Part shown: positions 33,618 to 43,114 of the stretch, in pieces
How the letters are laid out: each line of letters starts with the position of its first letter
Position numbering within the stretch: the first letter of the stretch is position 1
DNA from: Actinomycetota bacterium
GTDB lineage: Bacteria; Actinomycetota; Thermoleophilia; RBG-16-64-13
DNA: 61,047 nt
NCBI GenBank assembly: GCA_012523095.1
Contig: JAAYJE010000140.1
Location: 1 to 61,047, forward strand
Direction of reading: 5' to 3'
Program-made: the position numbers and the translations under genes
Notes under the pieces: generated by a model
Database searches by the model: none
The model's input: only the letters and a program-made list of their open reading frames with translations
What the model was told of the DNA's origin: nothing

Positions 33618-35924
33618 GTGAGGGGGATGTCTCGGACTCTCTACTTCTTCTGCTTCATAGGATTGGCCATCGTGGCCGTGCTGGCCCTCAACGGGGCGCT
33701 CCAGCCCTCGGCGGCTACCGTGCTGGTGAGGACGGTGTTCGTGGCCGCCATCTGCGGCGCGCCGGGTCTCCTATCTCGCAGGCTGTGGCCTCTCGCCGTA
33801 GTCCTCCTCCCCATAGGCTGCTACCTTCTCATCCGAACCACGGCGCCTCTGCCCGTCTCGGTCGAGGGTACGGTTGCGCAGTACAACTTCTACGCCGCCC
33901 AACTCCAGGCGGGGGCCTCCGCCTACAAGACCGCCGTGTTCCCGCTCCCGCTGAACGAGCTCCCCGAGCTGCGCCTGTTGGTGGCATTCGTGACATATTG
34001 GCTGCTCGGCGTCTCGGCATTCGTGGCGCTGACCATGCGAAGACCGCTGCCGGCCTTCGTGCTGCTCCTCGTACTCCTCGGCTTCGGGATGACCGTCGAC
34101 GCCTCCGCCCGGGTCCTGTGGGCCGCGCTTGTGTTCGTCATCCTGGCCGGCTGCCTGTTCGTCCTTTCCCGGACCCTCGACCGTGAGGGGTGGCGACTCC
34201 GAGAAACAGTCACCGGCGCCGGAGTGGCGGCGGTCGCTTCACTCTTGGCTCTGGGACTCCTGGTGGCCGTGCCCTCTGTCGTCGCCAACCCTCAGCAGGA
34301 TTGGCGGACCTGGGATCCCTTTAGCCGCAACCGGTCCGTCTACACCTTCAACTGGCTCCAGAACTACCCGCAGTTGCTCGACCCGGGCCAGAACAGGCCC
34401 GTTATGACGGTCGAGTCGCCCTATCCTTCCTACTGGAGGGCGAGCAGCTTGGATACCTTCACCGGCACCGCCTGGGTGACCTCCCGGGCCTTCCTGGTGC
34501 TGATCGAGCCGCTTGGCTCCGACGACGACCCGGGACCCCTCTTGAGCGACTCGACCGTCCAACCTGGACCCGAAGAGTTCCTCTATATCATCCCTCTTCG
34601 CGAGCCGACCCCACCGGGCGCCATGGTCACCCAGTCATTCGAGATCCAGGGAGCCAGGACCAACTACTTCTTCGTGGGCGGCGACCCACACACGCTCACG
34701 TACTCGAGCGAGGTACCGCTGCGTATGAACGACATGCGGGCGCTTCGTGTGAGCACAGAACTCCTGCCGCCCATCCGCTACACGGTGACGGCCGTGGTCC
34801 CGCAGGTGAGTCCGGCCGATCTGGTGGGTCTGGGAGCGGACTATCCCGAGGATATCGACGGTTACCTGACCCTGCCTTTCAGCCGTTCGGCCGATATCCC
34901 AGGCCCCGACAAGGCGGCCGCGTGGCAGGCTACCGTTGGAGAAGAGAGTCTGGACGGCCGGGAATGGCTCGGGCTCTATGACCTGAACCGGCGCATCATC
35001 GGCGATGCGACCGACCCCTACCAGATCACTCTCCGCATCGAGCGCCATCTGCGCCGCTTCTACAAGTACGAACTGTCCCCGTCCGGAAGTGACTTCACCT
35101 CTCCCTACACGGCCTTCCTCTTCGACAACCGCGAGGGCTACTGTCAACACTTCGCCGGCGCCATGGCCGTACTCCTCCGTTTCAACGGCATCCCCGCGCG
35201 GGTGGCCGTGGGTTTCACCGACGGGGAAGAACAGGGTGAAGGCTCGGGTCTCTACCGAGTCACAAGCAACAACGCCCATGCCTGGGTGGAGGCCTTCTTC
35301 CCCACGGTCGGCTGGGTCGCATTCGACCCTACCCCTGGGCGCAATCTCCCCCCCGGCAACCCTTCGTCGTCCACCGAGGGTTTCGAGTACCCGTTCGTCG
35401 ACGGCGCAACGCCGGACGGCGGCGGAGGCACGGTCCCCACTCTGCCCGGCGACCTTCCTGATCGTACCGAGCCCGGCGGCGGAGGCTTCGACGTCACGGA
35501 GAAAGGATGGTTCAGCAGGGCCTCCTGGCTGCCGTGGGTGGTGGGAGTGGTGGCCGTTGTGGCCGGCTGGCCCTTCGTCCGCGCACTGTGGCGCCGCCGC
35601 CACCTCCATCGAGGGACTCCGCTGCAGCGGTTCCAGGCGTCGGTCGGGCTCCTCCGGTCCGACGTGTCCGCTCGAGGTGTCACTATCAGCCCCTCCGCGA
35701 CTCTTGAGGACATGCTCGTGAGCCTGCAGACCCATACTGGGATGGAACCTGATCTCGCTTTCGCGGAGCGGGCCGACGCTCTTCTCTTCGGGGGGCGGGA
35801 CGTCCGGACGAGCGATCTGCATAGAGCGAAGACCCTTCGCCGGGAGATCAATACGCGACTGCGTAGGCGTCGCGGGTGGCTGAGAATGGGCCTCGCGTGG
35901 TACGGAGTGCCGCGGCTGAGATAA
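33618..35924 (+). CDS. TgpA-type membrane transglutaminase-like protease/ligase
   Basis: About 768 residues. An N-terminal bundle of six or so membrane helices is followed by an outside transglutaminase-like domain with a complete triad: Cys in DNREGYCQHFAGAMAVLLRF, His in NNAHAWVEAFFPTVGW, Asp in AFDPTPGRN. After a Gly/Pro linker comes a seventh helix (ASWLPWVVGVVAVVAGWPFV) and a cytoplasmic C-terminal DUF4129-like tail. It completes the MoxR-DUF58-TgpA cassette. Such proteins are linked to envelope peptide or protein processing. I chose GTG 33618 (GAGG 10 bases upstream); ATG 33627 is equally in frame. Confidence 0.93.
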   Translation: MRGMSRTLYFFCFIGLAIVAVLALNGALQPSAATVLVRTVFVAAICGAPGLLSRRLWPLAVVLLPIGCYLLIRTTAPLPVSVEGTVAQYNFYAAQLQAGASAYKTAVFPLPLNELPELRLLVAFVTYWLLGVSAFVALTMRRPLPAFVLLLVLLGFGMTVDASARVLWAALVFVILAGCLFVLSRTLDREGWRLRETVTGAGVAAVASLLALGLLVAVPSVVANPQQDWRTWDPFSRNRSVYTFNWLQNYPQLLDPGQNRPVMTVESPYPSYWRASSLDTFTGTAWVTSRAFLVLIEPLGSDDDPGPLLSDSTVQPGPEEFLYIIPLREPTPPGAMVTQSFEIQGARTNYFFVGGDPHTLTYSSEVPLRMNDMRALRVSTELLPPIRYTVTAVVPQVSPADLVGLGADYPEDIDGYLTLPFSRSADIPGPDKAAAWQATVGEESLDGREWLGLYDLNRRIIGDATDPYQITLRIERHLRRFYKYELSPSGSDFTSPYTAFLFDNREGYCQHFAGAMAVLLRFNGIPARVAVGFTDGEEQGEGSGLYRVTSNNAHAWVEAFFPTVGWVAFDPTPGRNLPPGNPSSSTEGFEYPFVDGATPDGGGGTVPTLPGDLPDRTEPGGGGFDVTEKGWFSRASWLPWVVGVVAVVAGWPFVRALWRRRHLHRGTPLQRFQASVGLLRSDVSARGVTISPSATLEDMLVSLQTHTGMEPDLAFAERADALLFGGRDVRTSDLHRAKTLRREINTRLRRRRGWLRMGLAWYGVPRLR

Positions 35925-35933
35925 AATGGGCTA

Positions 35934-36173
35934 ATGACCAAGGACCTAGCCACCAACAAGCTGCCGGTCTTCGACCTGGTGCGCTGTAAGCAATGCAGGA
36001 TCTGCGCCCACTTCTGCCCGAAGGACTGCATCGCTTTCAACGACGAGGGCGACCCTTACCTGGCCCGACCCGAGGCCTGCACTTCCTGCAGGATGTGCGA
36101 GTACATGTGCCCTGATTGGGCGGTGAGCCTGGAGGCCCCCTCCGAAGGGCAGCCGGACATAGAAGCAGCGTAG
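35934..36173 (+). CDS. dicluster 4Fe-4S ferredoxin
   Basis: A 79-residue ferredoxin with two 4Fe-4S motifs, Cys18/21/24/28 (RCKQCRICAHFCPK) and Cys49/52/55/59 (ACTSCRMCEYMCPD). It resembles the delta subunits of 2-oxoacid:ferredoxin oxidoreductases, but no alpha, beta or gamma subunit gene is present, so it may serve as a free electron carrier. It ends 19 bases before the cysteine desulfurase gene and may supply electrons for cluster assembly, which is inference from position. It starts at ATG 35934, 9 bases after the transglutaminase stop. Confidence 0.93.
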   Translation: MTKDLATNKLPVFDLVRCKQCRICAHFCPKDCIAFNDEGDPYLARPEACTSCRMCEYMCPDWAVSLEAPSEGQPDIEAA

Positions 36174-36192
36174 ACTGCAGGAAGAGGGCTCC

Positions 36193-37380
36193 ATGGACAG
36201 AGTCGTCTACATGGACCATGCCTCCACCACCCCGACCGATCCTGAGGTCGTGGCGGTTATGTTGCCCTGGATGTCGGAGCAATTCGGGAACCCCTCGACC
36301 ATGTACAGCTTGGGTCTCAGGGGAGCGAAGGTCGTCCAGAACGCGCGGGAGTCGATTGCGCATACCATCAATGCCGACCCCGAAGAAATCTACTTCACGA
36401 GCGGCGGCACCGAGGCCGACAACTGGGCGATCCTGGGCGTCGCCGATGCCCATAGCAAGAAGGGCCGCCACCTGATCACCTCCACCATTGAGCATCACGC
36501 GGTACTCGAGAGCATGGAGTACCTGGAGAAGAGGGGTTGCGAAATAACGCGGGTGCCGGTCGACGGCGGCGGGTTGATCGACCCCGAGGAAGTGCGCCGA
36601 GCCCTCCGGCCCGACACAGTCCTGGTGTCCATCATGTACGCGAACAACGAGATAGGCACGATCGAACCGATCGCCGACATCGGCAGGATCACGCGGGAGG
36701 CCGGCGTGCTGTTCCACGTCGATGCTGTGCAGGCCGCGGGCAAGCTCCCCCTCGACGTCGAAGAACTGGGCGTGGATATGCTCTCCATGAGCGCCCACAA
36801 GTTCTACGGCCCCAAAGGGGTCGGACTCATGTACCTGCGCAAACGGACCCGCGTCACTCCCCTGCTCCACGGCGGGGGCCAGGAACGGGGCCGCAGAGCG
36901 GGTACGACCAATGTTCCGGGCATCGTGGGTATGGCCAAAGCCCTCGAGCTGGCAGACAACCGCATGGCCGAGGACGCCGTCCGTGAGGCGGCTCTTCGCG
37001 ACCGCCTCTGGGAAGGCCTGAGCGCCGGGATAGAGGCCATCCACCTGAACGGCGACCCCGTCCGACGGTTGCCGGGTAATCTCAACGTCAGGCTCGACGG
37101 CATCGAAGGCGAGTCGATGGTCCTCATGCTCGACATGGAGGGCATATGCGTCTCGTCGGGCTCGGCCTGCACTACGGGCTCTCTTGAGCCCAGCCACGTA
37201 CTCCTCGCTATCGGTATCCCGGCGGAGCATGCGCACGGATCCCTGCGCGCCACCCTGGGGCGCAGCACCACCACAGAGGACGTGGACCATTTCATCAAGG
37301 TCTTCCCTCCCATTGTGGACAGGCTCCGACAGATGTCACCGATCTGGTGTGAGAACTGCGTCTGCAAGCAAAGGAACTGA
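36193..37380 (+). CDS. cysteine desulfurase (NifS/IscS class)
   Basis: A 395-residue PLP enzyme that takes sulfur from cysteine for Fe-S clusters. MDHASTTPTDPEV, YFTSGGTEADNWAI, the PLP Asp in LFHVDAVQAAGKLPLDVE, the Schiff-base Lys203 in SAHKFYGPKG, and the persulfide Cys326 in VSSGSACTTGS are all present. The long loop around this Cys marks the IscS/NifS group. The C-terminus ENCVCKQ carries two extra cysteines, sometimes seen in anaerobes. GAAGAGGG lies about 7 bases upstream. The scaffold gene follows one base after its stop. Confidence 0.95.
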   Translation: MDRVVYMDHASTTPTDPEVVAVMLPWMSEQFGNPSTMYSLGLRGAKVVQNARESIAHTINADPEEIYFTSGGTEADNWAILGVADAHSKKGRHLITSTIEHHAVLESMEYLEKRGCEITRVPVDGGGLIDPEEVRRALRPDTVLVSIMYANNEIGTIEPIADIGRITREAGVLFHVDAVQAAGKLPLDVEELGVDMLSMSAHKFYGPKGVGLMYLRKRTRVTPLLHGGGQERGRRAGTTNVPGIVGMAKALELADNRMAEDAVREAALRDRLWEGLSAGIEAIHLNGDPVRRLPGNLNVRLDGIEGESMVLMLDMEGICVSSGSACTTGSLEPSHVLLAIGIPAEHAHGSLRATLGRSTTTEDVDHFIKVFPPIVDRLRQMSPIWCENCVCKQRN

Positions 37381-37381
37381 T

Positions 37382-37753
37382 ATGTACTCAGAACTCGTCA
37401 TGGAGCACTTCCGCAACCCACGGAACATCGGCGTCATCGAGAACGCCGACGGGGTGGGTGAAGTCGGCAACCCTCAATGCGGCGACATGATGCGTATCAC
37501 CATCAAAGTCAAGGATGACATCCTCGAAGACATCAAGTTCCAGACCCTGGGATGCGGCGCCGCCGTCGCCACCTCGAGCATGGTGACCGAGATGGCCAAA
37601 GGTAAGAAACTCGATGAGGCTATGGATATCACCAACCAGGCGGTCGCCGAAGCTCTGGGCGGTCTTCCGCCGGCCAAGATGCACTGCTCCAACCTGGCAG
37701 CAGATGGGCTGCAGGCGGCTATCAAAGACTATCGCGCCCGGCACAAGGCATAG
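37382..37753 (+). CDS. iscU: IscU/NifU-type Fe-S scaffold
   Basis: A 123-residue scaffold on which nascent clusters are built. The three cluster ligands are Cys33 (NPQCGD), Cys58 (TLGCGAAVATSS) and Cys102 (KMHCSNLAADGL), and Asp35 is kept. LPPAKMHCSN matches the LPPVK motif read by chaperones. Adjacent to the desulfurase gene, it forms a minimal nifS-iscU assembly pair; no hscA, hscB or iscR is visible. ATG 37382 follows the desulfurase stop immediately. Confidence 0.96.
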   Translation: MYSELVMEHFRNPRNIGVIENADGVGEVGNPQCGDMMRITIKVKDDILEDIKFQTLGCGAAVATSSMVTEMAKGKKLDEAMDITNQAVAEALGGLPPAKMHCSNLAADGLQAAIKDYRARHKA

Positions 37754-38414
37754 CACCGACACGGCCCGGGCGGGCGCCGTCCGGGCCGCCGCCGTCCGGG
37801 CGCCCGCAGTTCTTGTTCGCGCGGTCCCGGCGGCAATCCGAAGCGTAGCGGCCCTCGCCGTCGTGATACTCCTCTCCTCCCCCCTCTTTCTCACGGGCTG
37901 CTCGGGCCCCGAAGGCGTGGCAGCCACCCCAGGCGCCAAGCTCGAGCACGGGATCGTCTATCTGGCGGACCTCGATGGTGACGGCGCCTGCGAGCAGGTG
38001 GTCGTAGACGGTACGCCTGGCACCCTCATCATCACCGACGGCGGCACCGTCTACCGCAGCAGAGACAAGTGGCGGGTGGTCGAGGCCCACCTGGGCGACA
38101 CCGACCACAACGGGGTTCTCGAGGTGGTCGCGTTGCTCGACTCCGATGAAGGGCGACACCTGGGCCTCTTCGCCCACTTCGGAGGGCGCTACCGGGAGCG
38201 TCTGGTGACCTCTGAACTTGACCCCCGACCACTCTCCCTGGAGATCGTGCCCCCCGACAGGGCTCCCGCGGGCCCCGACGGAGCCCCGGCATCGAACGGC
38301 GACCTGGTCTTGCTCATACTGGAGCCCGCGCCGGGCCGGACCGACCAGCAATCCATACTTTGCCGCTGGAACGGATTCGGCTTCACCGGCCTCGGACCGT
38401 TGCCCCCTGAATAG
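37704..38414 (+). CDS. putative lipoprotein with FG-GAP-like Asp-rich strands
   Basis: Unrecognised. The mature part begins at a lipobox-like LTGC (near nt 37896), followed by ~170 residues with DLDGDGACEQVVVD and GDTDHNGVLEVVALLDS, Ca2+-binding-like loops seen in FG-GAP/VCBS propeller repeats. The start is a problem: no in-frame ATG, GTG or TTG lies between the IscU stop and the hydrophobic segment except GTG 37863, which leaves too short a signal peptide. ATG 37704 lies 50 bases inside iscU and is the best available. The encoded N-terminus there is Arg/Ala-rich. A rare start codon is an alternative. Confidence 0.55.
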   Translation: MGCRRLSKTIAPGTRHSTDTARAGAVRAAAVRAPAVLVRAVPAAIRSVAALAVVILLSSPLFLTGCSGPEGVAATPGAKLEHGIVYLADLDGDGACEQVVVDGTPGTLIITDGGTVYRSRDKWRVVEAHLGDTDHNGVLEVVALLDSDEGRHLGLFAHFGGRYRERLVTSELDPRPLSLEIVPPDRAPAGPDGAPASNGDLVLLILEPAPGRTDQQSILCRWNGFGFTGLGPLPPE

Positions 38415-38471
38415 CGATCGCGGGATCGTGAGATCATTCGTGACCGAATCGTTACAAAGCCGTGGTTGACG

Positions 38472-38499
38472 TGTGACAATCCTGGGCAAACATGATAAT
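38472..38499 (+). promoter_or_regulatory. promoter for the DUF3160 lipoprotein gene
   Basis: TGTGAC (38472-38477), 16 bases, GATAAT (38494-38499), about 105 bases upstream of ATG 38605. A nearby TTGACG at 38466 has 22-base spacing and is less likely. Nothing else was recognised in 38415-38604. Confidence 0.4.
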
Positions 38500-38604
38500 C
38501 AGGGTCGAACACCTAAGCCGCCGTTGGACGGGCGCGATGCGGACTCATCACAAGATGCGCCGTATTACGAGCCCACTACGCCGACCGTGAACCGGAGGGG
38601 AGCC

Positions 38605-40812
38605 ATGAAGCGGAGCCTGATCGTAATCTGTGTGTTCGTTTTGGCCGCCGGTCTTCTCGTGGCCGGTTGCGGAGACAAACCCGGCGGGACCTCCACCACC
38701 GGACCACTCGGCCCCAGCGATTCGGTGAGCGCCGGCGCTTCGACCACCTCACAGGGCCCACCGGCCACCGGAGGCAACGGGGATACCCAGCCCCCGCTTC
38801 AGGTCGGCAGCCCCTTCATCGAACCCTCGTATCTAGGATCCCAACCGGTCGATCTGGCGTCAATAACGAACCTTGAGACCGCCCAGCTCACCGAGGCACA
38901 GAAGCAGGTGCTGGCCCGCCAGAGCTTCGTGGCCGTTGTCCAGGACCCCCTCAATGGGCCTTGGAAGTTCTGGCAGACTTATGAAACAGCCCGCTACCAG
39001 GGTCTTCCGTTGTTCGTCACCACCGACTCTGTGCTGAACGCGTATCACGGACTGTTCGATACGCTGCTCCAGCGCATGGAGGAGACGGCCCTTTACGACC
39101 AGGCTGTAACGATGACTGAGGCTCTTTACAACGCCGCCTCCGATCAATGGAACACGGCAACCGACCCCGTCATCAAAGAAGATGCCCGTTTGAATATGGC
39201 CTTCTTCGCCGTAGCGGGCTCCCTACTCCAAGACGCGTTGGCGGCCCCGGATCTGACCAGGGACGAGGTGCAGGCCGAATTGCTCTTGATCGAGAACGCC
39301 GACGGTCCAGATGAATCGCCGATTCTCGGCTATACGGAGGATTACAGTCAGTACAAGCCTCGCGGCCATTACACCCGCAGCGAGCAACTGGAGCGCTACT
39401 TCAAGACCTTGATGTGGTACGGACATACGGGCTTCTTCATCAACCCGCGGAACCCCGATATCACTGAAGAGGAGGCGGCCGACCTCACGCGTCGGGCGAT
39501 CCTGGTCTCGTCATCGCTCGTCGGTGAGGCCAAGCAGGCTTGGCTGGCCATCTACGAGCCCACCAGCTTCCTAGTGGGTAGAGCCGACGATCTCACCGTC
39601 GACGACATGGAGTCGGTACTCAGCAAGGTGTTCGGTACTGCGCAACCCGAACCCGATGCTCTTGCCGATAGCGGCAAGATCGCCGCCGTCCGCGAGAGAC
39701 TCAACCAACTGCGCCCCCCTAGGATCCTCTCCGGAGTGGTCCGTTTGCCGGGCGACACCGAGGATCGAGAGGAGAACGAGCGAAGTTTTCGGGTCATGGG
39801 CCAGCGCTATATCCCCGACTCCTACGCTTTCCAGCAGCTGGTGTGGGCGTACGTGGGTGAGGAGTCTCCTCCCGAAGCGAAGCGCGACCTACCCATGGGC
39901 CTGGACGCCATGGCGGTCCTAGGCTCTCATGAGGCCTACAAGATCGCCAAGGAGGACTTTGGCCAGGATCGGTATCTACATTGGGAGGACCAGATCCAGA
40001 AGGTCTACGAAGAGTTCGCGGACCGCGGAGCCGACCTGTGGCCGACCAACCTCTACACCGGCTGGCTCGAAGCTCTGCAGCACGTGATGACGATCCCCGC
40101 TGAGGGTGCGCCCGACTTCATGAAGTCCCGGGCCTGGGCCCGCAAGAGCCTGAACACCGCCCTGGGAAGCTGGACGGAGCTCCGTCACGACACCATACTG
40201 TACGCGAAGCAGTCGGTGACGGCTGAGGGGGATGGCGGCGAAGAACCTACGCCACAGGGTTATGTGGAGCCGTACCCGGCCTTCTACACCAAGGTCGGAG
40301 AACTGGCGACCACCCTTCGGGAGAGTCTTCTGAAATACGACCTGATCGACTCCGAAGCCGCCAACAAGCTGGAGATGATGATCTACGTGGTCGACACGCT
40401 CGCGTCGATCGCCGAAAAAGAGCTGGCGGGGCAAGAGCTCACGGCCGAGGAACGTTCCGTCATCACCGAGTACGGGCACTACCTGGAGATGCTCGAACAG
40501 TTCGATGTAGCGTCAGATCATGGCCTTACCCTTTCGCCCAGCGCAGAGAAGAGTCCTCTGGTGGCCGATGTGCACACGAGCTACAACTCCAAGCTGGCAC
40601 TGGAGGAAGGAACGGGCTACCCACTGACGTTCTACGCGGCTTTCGAGCTAAACGGGCAACTGCAGATCTTCGCGGGAGCTTCCTACGCATACTACGAGTT
40701 CACCGTCCCACTGGACCGGCGCATGACCGACGAGGAATGGACGGCGCTTCTCGACTCCGGTCAGGCGCCTCCGCGGCCGGTCTGGACCAACGAGTGGATC
40801 GTGACTGAGTGA
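38605..40812 (+). CDS. DUF3160-family lipoprotein
   Basis: A 735-residue exported lipoprotein: signal peptide, lipobox LVAGC (Cys near residue 22), a Thr/Ser/Gly linker, then a long, mostly helical DUF3160 domain. The domain opens LTEAQKQVLARQSFVAVVQD, then PLFVTTDSVLNAYHGLFDT, and contains HYTRSEQLERYFKTLMWYG and TGWLEALQHVM. These blocks are conserved in the family, which has no assigned activity and is found in anaerobes, spirochaetes and actinobacteria. CGGAGGGG lies 8 bases before ATG 38605. It converges with nrdJ; the stops are 10 bases apart. Confidence 0.88.
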   Translation: MKRSLIVICVFVLAAGLLVAGCGDKPGGTSTTGPLGPSDSVSAGASTTSQGPPATGGNGDTQPPLQVGSPFIEPSYLGSQPVDLASITNLETAQLTEAQKQVLARQSFVAVVQDPLNGPWKFWQTYETARYQGLPLFVTTDSVLNAYHGLFDTLLQRMEETALYDQAVTMTEALYNAASDQWNTATDPVIKEDARLNMAFFAVAGSLLQDALAAPDLTRDEVQAELLLIENADGPDESPILGYTEDYSQYKPRGHYTRSEQLERYFKTLMWYGHTGFFINPRNPDITEEEAADLTRRAILVSSSLVGEAKQAWLAIYEPTSFLVGRADDLTVDDMESVLSKVFGTAQPEPDALADSGKIAAVRERLNQLRPPRILSGVVRLPGDTEDREENERSFRVMGQRYIPDSYAFQQLVWAYVGEESPPEAKRDLPMGLDAMAVLGSHEAYKIAKEDFGQDRYLHWEDQIQKVYEEFADRGADLWPTNLYTGWLEALQHVMTIPAEGAPDFMKSRAWARKSLNTALGSWTELRHDTILYAKQSVTAEGDGGEEPTPQGYVEPYPAFYTKVGELATTLRESLLKYDLIDSEAANKLEMMIYVVDTLASIAEKELAGQELTAEERSVITEYGHYLEMLEQFDVASDHGLTLSPSAEKSPLVADVHTSYNSKLALEEGTGYPLTFYAAFELNGQLQIFAGASYAYYEFTVPLDRRMTDEEWTALLDSGQAPPRPVWTNEWIVTE

Positions 40813-40822
40813 CCGTCGCCCA

Positions 40823-43114
40823 TTACGCGCACTTGGAATAGCCGCACGACCGACAGACCACGCAGCCTCCTTCGTGCTCGATGGCGCCGCCACAGTCCGG
40901 ACAAGCTCCCTGCGCCACCGCGATAGGCATGGCCAGTTGCCCCACCGCCGGGCCGCCGTTGTCGCCGCCGATATAGTACTTGTCGGCCAGTGCCCGCCCG
41001 ATGGCGTCCGGGCACGATAAGATCTGATTGGGTCCGAATCCCAGCGGCACGTGGCAGCGGATCCCTTTGAGCTGCTTGACGATCTTGTCCGGCGGCACGC
41101 CGTAGCGGAAGGCCAGGGAGATCAGCCGTCCGATGGCCTCCGTGGAAGCCGACGCGCAGCCGCCCGCCTTGCCCATATTGGCGAACACCTCGCGGGGGCC
41201 GTAGTCGTCCTCGTTGACCGTGACGTAAAGGCTTCCGCAACCCGTCACTTTCTCCCTGGTCTCTCCGCGTAACACCGGGGAGCGGCTGGGCCGCACCGGC
41301 ATGATGGGCGTGCCTTGGGGCCCTAACTCCATCTGCAGAGACGCCCCACTCGGGTCGCCGTCGGCCCCTTTGCGTTTGACCTCCCCGATGTTGAGCACCT
41401 GGTCCTGCCTGGAGCCGTCGCGATAGATGGTGACCCCTTTGACCCCCAACTCGTAAGCAAGAAGGTAGACGCGCTCCACATCCTCAGGCTTGGCCTGATT
41501 GGGAAAGTTGACGGTCTTAGACACAGCATTGTCAACGTGGTCTTGGAACGCCGCCTGCATACGGACATGCCATTCGGGGGCAACATCGTGCGCGGTCACG
41601 AAGATCTTCTTGAGATCCTCGGGCACATCCATATCGTGCAGACCGCCCACCGCCGCGATGCCCTTCATCAGGCCTTCTGAATAGAGGCCGCGTTCCTTCA
41701 GCACCCGCTCCAACACCGGGTGGGCCTCGGGAAGCTCCGTGTTATCCATGACGTTGCGGATGAACGCCAGCGCGAAGATAGGCTCCACTCCGCTGGAGCA
41801 TCCGGCTATGATGGAGATGGTCCCGGTGGGAGCGATGGTGGTAAGAGTGGCGTTGCGGACCCGTCGGCCCTTGGCCTTCCAGGTGCTCTCCTCCCAATTG
41901 GGGAACGTGCCCCTATCGGCGGCGAGTTCTTCGGAGGCCTGGATGGCCTCTTCATGGATGAAGCCCATCACTTCATGGGCGAGCCGGATCGCTTCCTCGG
42001 AGTCATAGGGCACGTCAAGCTCGACCAGCATGTCCGCCCAGCCCATGACGCCCAAGCCTATCTTGCGGCTGCTGCGGGTCTTCTCGCCGATCTCGGCAAG
42101 AGGATAACGGTTCATGTCTATGACGTTGTCCAAAAAATGGACCGCCGTACGCGTCACGCGGCGCAGACGCTCCCAGTCCACCGTCCCGTCCTTAAGCATG
42201 ACGGCGAGATTGATGGAGCCAAGATTACAGCTCTCATAAGGCAACAACGGCTGCTCTCCACAAGGATTGGTCGACTCGATCTCACCCAATCCCGGCGTGG
42301 GATTGTCCCGGTTGAGCCGATCCAGGAACACGATGCCGGGTTCGCCGTTCTTCCAGGCCAGGTTGACGATGAGATCGAACACCTCGCGGGCGTTCAGGCT
42401 GCCCACTTGCTCGTGACTGCGCGGGTTGCGCAGCGCATACTCGCCGCCGGTCAGCACCGCACCCATGAACTCCTCGGTCACTCCCACCGAGATGTTGAAG
42501 TTGTTGAGGATATGCTCGTCCTCTTTGGCCCGTATGAACTCGATGATGTCCGGATGGTCCACCCGCAGGATGCCCATGTTGGCGCCGCGCCTGGTGCCGC
42601 CCTGCTTGATCGTCTCGGTAGCCATATCGAAGACCCGCATGAATGAGACCGGCCCGCTGGCCACACCCATGGTGGACTTCACCAGGTCGTTCTTGGGACG
42701 CAGGCGACTGAAGCTGAAGCCTGTACCTCCCCCCGACTGATGCACGAGCGCCGCATCGCGGATGGCACCGAAGATGGATTCCATGCTGTCCTCGACCGGG
42801 AGCACAAAACAGGCCGAAAGCTGCTGCAGTTCCCGCCCTGCATTCATGAGGGTCGGGGTGTTGGGCAAGAACTCGAGCCTGGCCATCACCGCAAAAAATC
42901 CGGCAACGGTCTCGGCGAGCGATTCCTCGGGGTGATAGAGGTGATCGGCCTCGGCGATGTTCTCCGCCACCCGGACGAACATGTCGACCGGCGTCTCCAA
43001 CGGCTCGCCTTCTGGAGTCCGCTTGAGATAACGCCTCTCCAGGACCTTCTTGGCGCTGGGGGACAGGTTACTATCCAGCTCTGCCGACAGGGCCCGTAAT
43101 TCGGCGACGGTCAT
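40823..43114 (-). CDS. nrdJ: B12-dependent (class II) ribonucleoside-diphosphate reductase
   Basis: A 763-residue adenosylcobalamin-dependent reductase that makes deoxynucleotides and works with or without oxygen. Cys102 (LSACFVLPVED) and the Asn283-x-Cys285-x-Glu287 radical/active-site trio (STNPCGEQPLLPYESCNLGS) are present, as are QSGGGTGFSFSRLRP and KQGGTRRGANMG. The C-terminus has Cys pairs (CPDC, CRSC, KC) for re-reduction or a zinc site. There is no ATP-cone at the N-terminus, so the NrdR partner may carry all nucleotide sensing of expression. Its ATG overlaps the nrdR stop by 4 bases. No cobalamin riboswitch was seen. Confidence 0.96.
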   Translation of the reverse strand: MTVAELRALSAELDSNLSPSAKKVLERRYLKRTPEGEPLETPVDMFVRVAENIAEADHLYHPEESLAETVAGFFAVMARLEFLPNTPTLMNAGRELQQLSACFVLPVEDSMESIFGAIRDAALVHQSGGGTGFSFSRLRPKNDLVKSTMGVASGPVSFMRVFDMATETIKQGGTRRGANMGILRVDHPDIIEFIRAKEDEHILNNFNISVGVTEEFMGAVLTGGEYALRNPRSHEQVGSLNAREVFDLIVNLAWKNGEPGIVFLDRLNRDNPTPGLGEIESTNPCGEQPLLPYESCNLGSINLAVMLKDGTVDWERLRRVTRTAVHFLDNVIDMNRYPLAEIGEKTRSSRKIGLGVMGWADMLVELDVPYDSEEAIRLAHEVMGFIHEEAIQASEELAADRGTFPNWEESTWKAKGRRVRNATLTTIAPTGTISIIAGCSSGVEPIFALAFIRNVMDNTELPEAHPVLERVLKERGLYSEGLMKGIAAVGGLHDMDVPEDLKKIFVTAHDVAPEWHVRMQAAFQDHVDNAVSKTVNFPNQAKPEDVERVYLLAYELGVKGVTIYRDGSRQDQVLNIGEVKRKGADGDPSGASLQMELGPQGTPIMPVRPSRSPVLRGETREKVTGCGSLYVTVNEDDYGPREVFANMGKAGGCASASTEAIGRLISLAFRYGVPPDKIVKQLKGIRCHVPLGFGPNQILSCPDAIGRALADKYYIGGDNGGPAVGQLAMPIAVAQGACPDCGGAIEHEGGCVVCRSCGYSKCA

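Noticed and set aside
34635-35822. 395-codon minus-strand frame inside the transglutaminase gene
   Set aside because: Shadow of a gene whose catalytic triad is intact on the plus strand.
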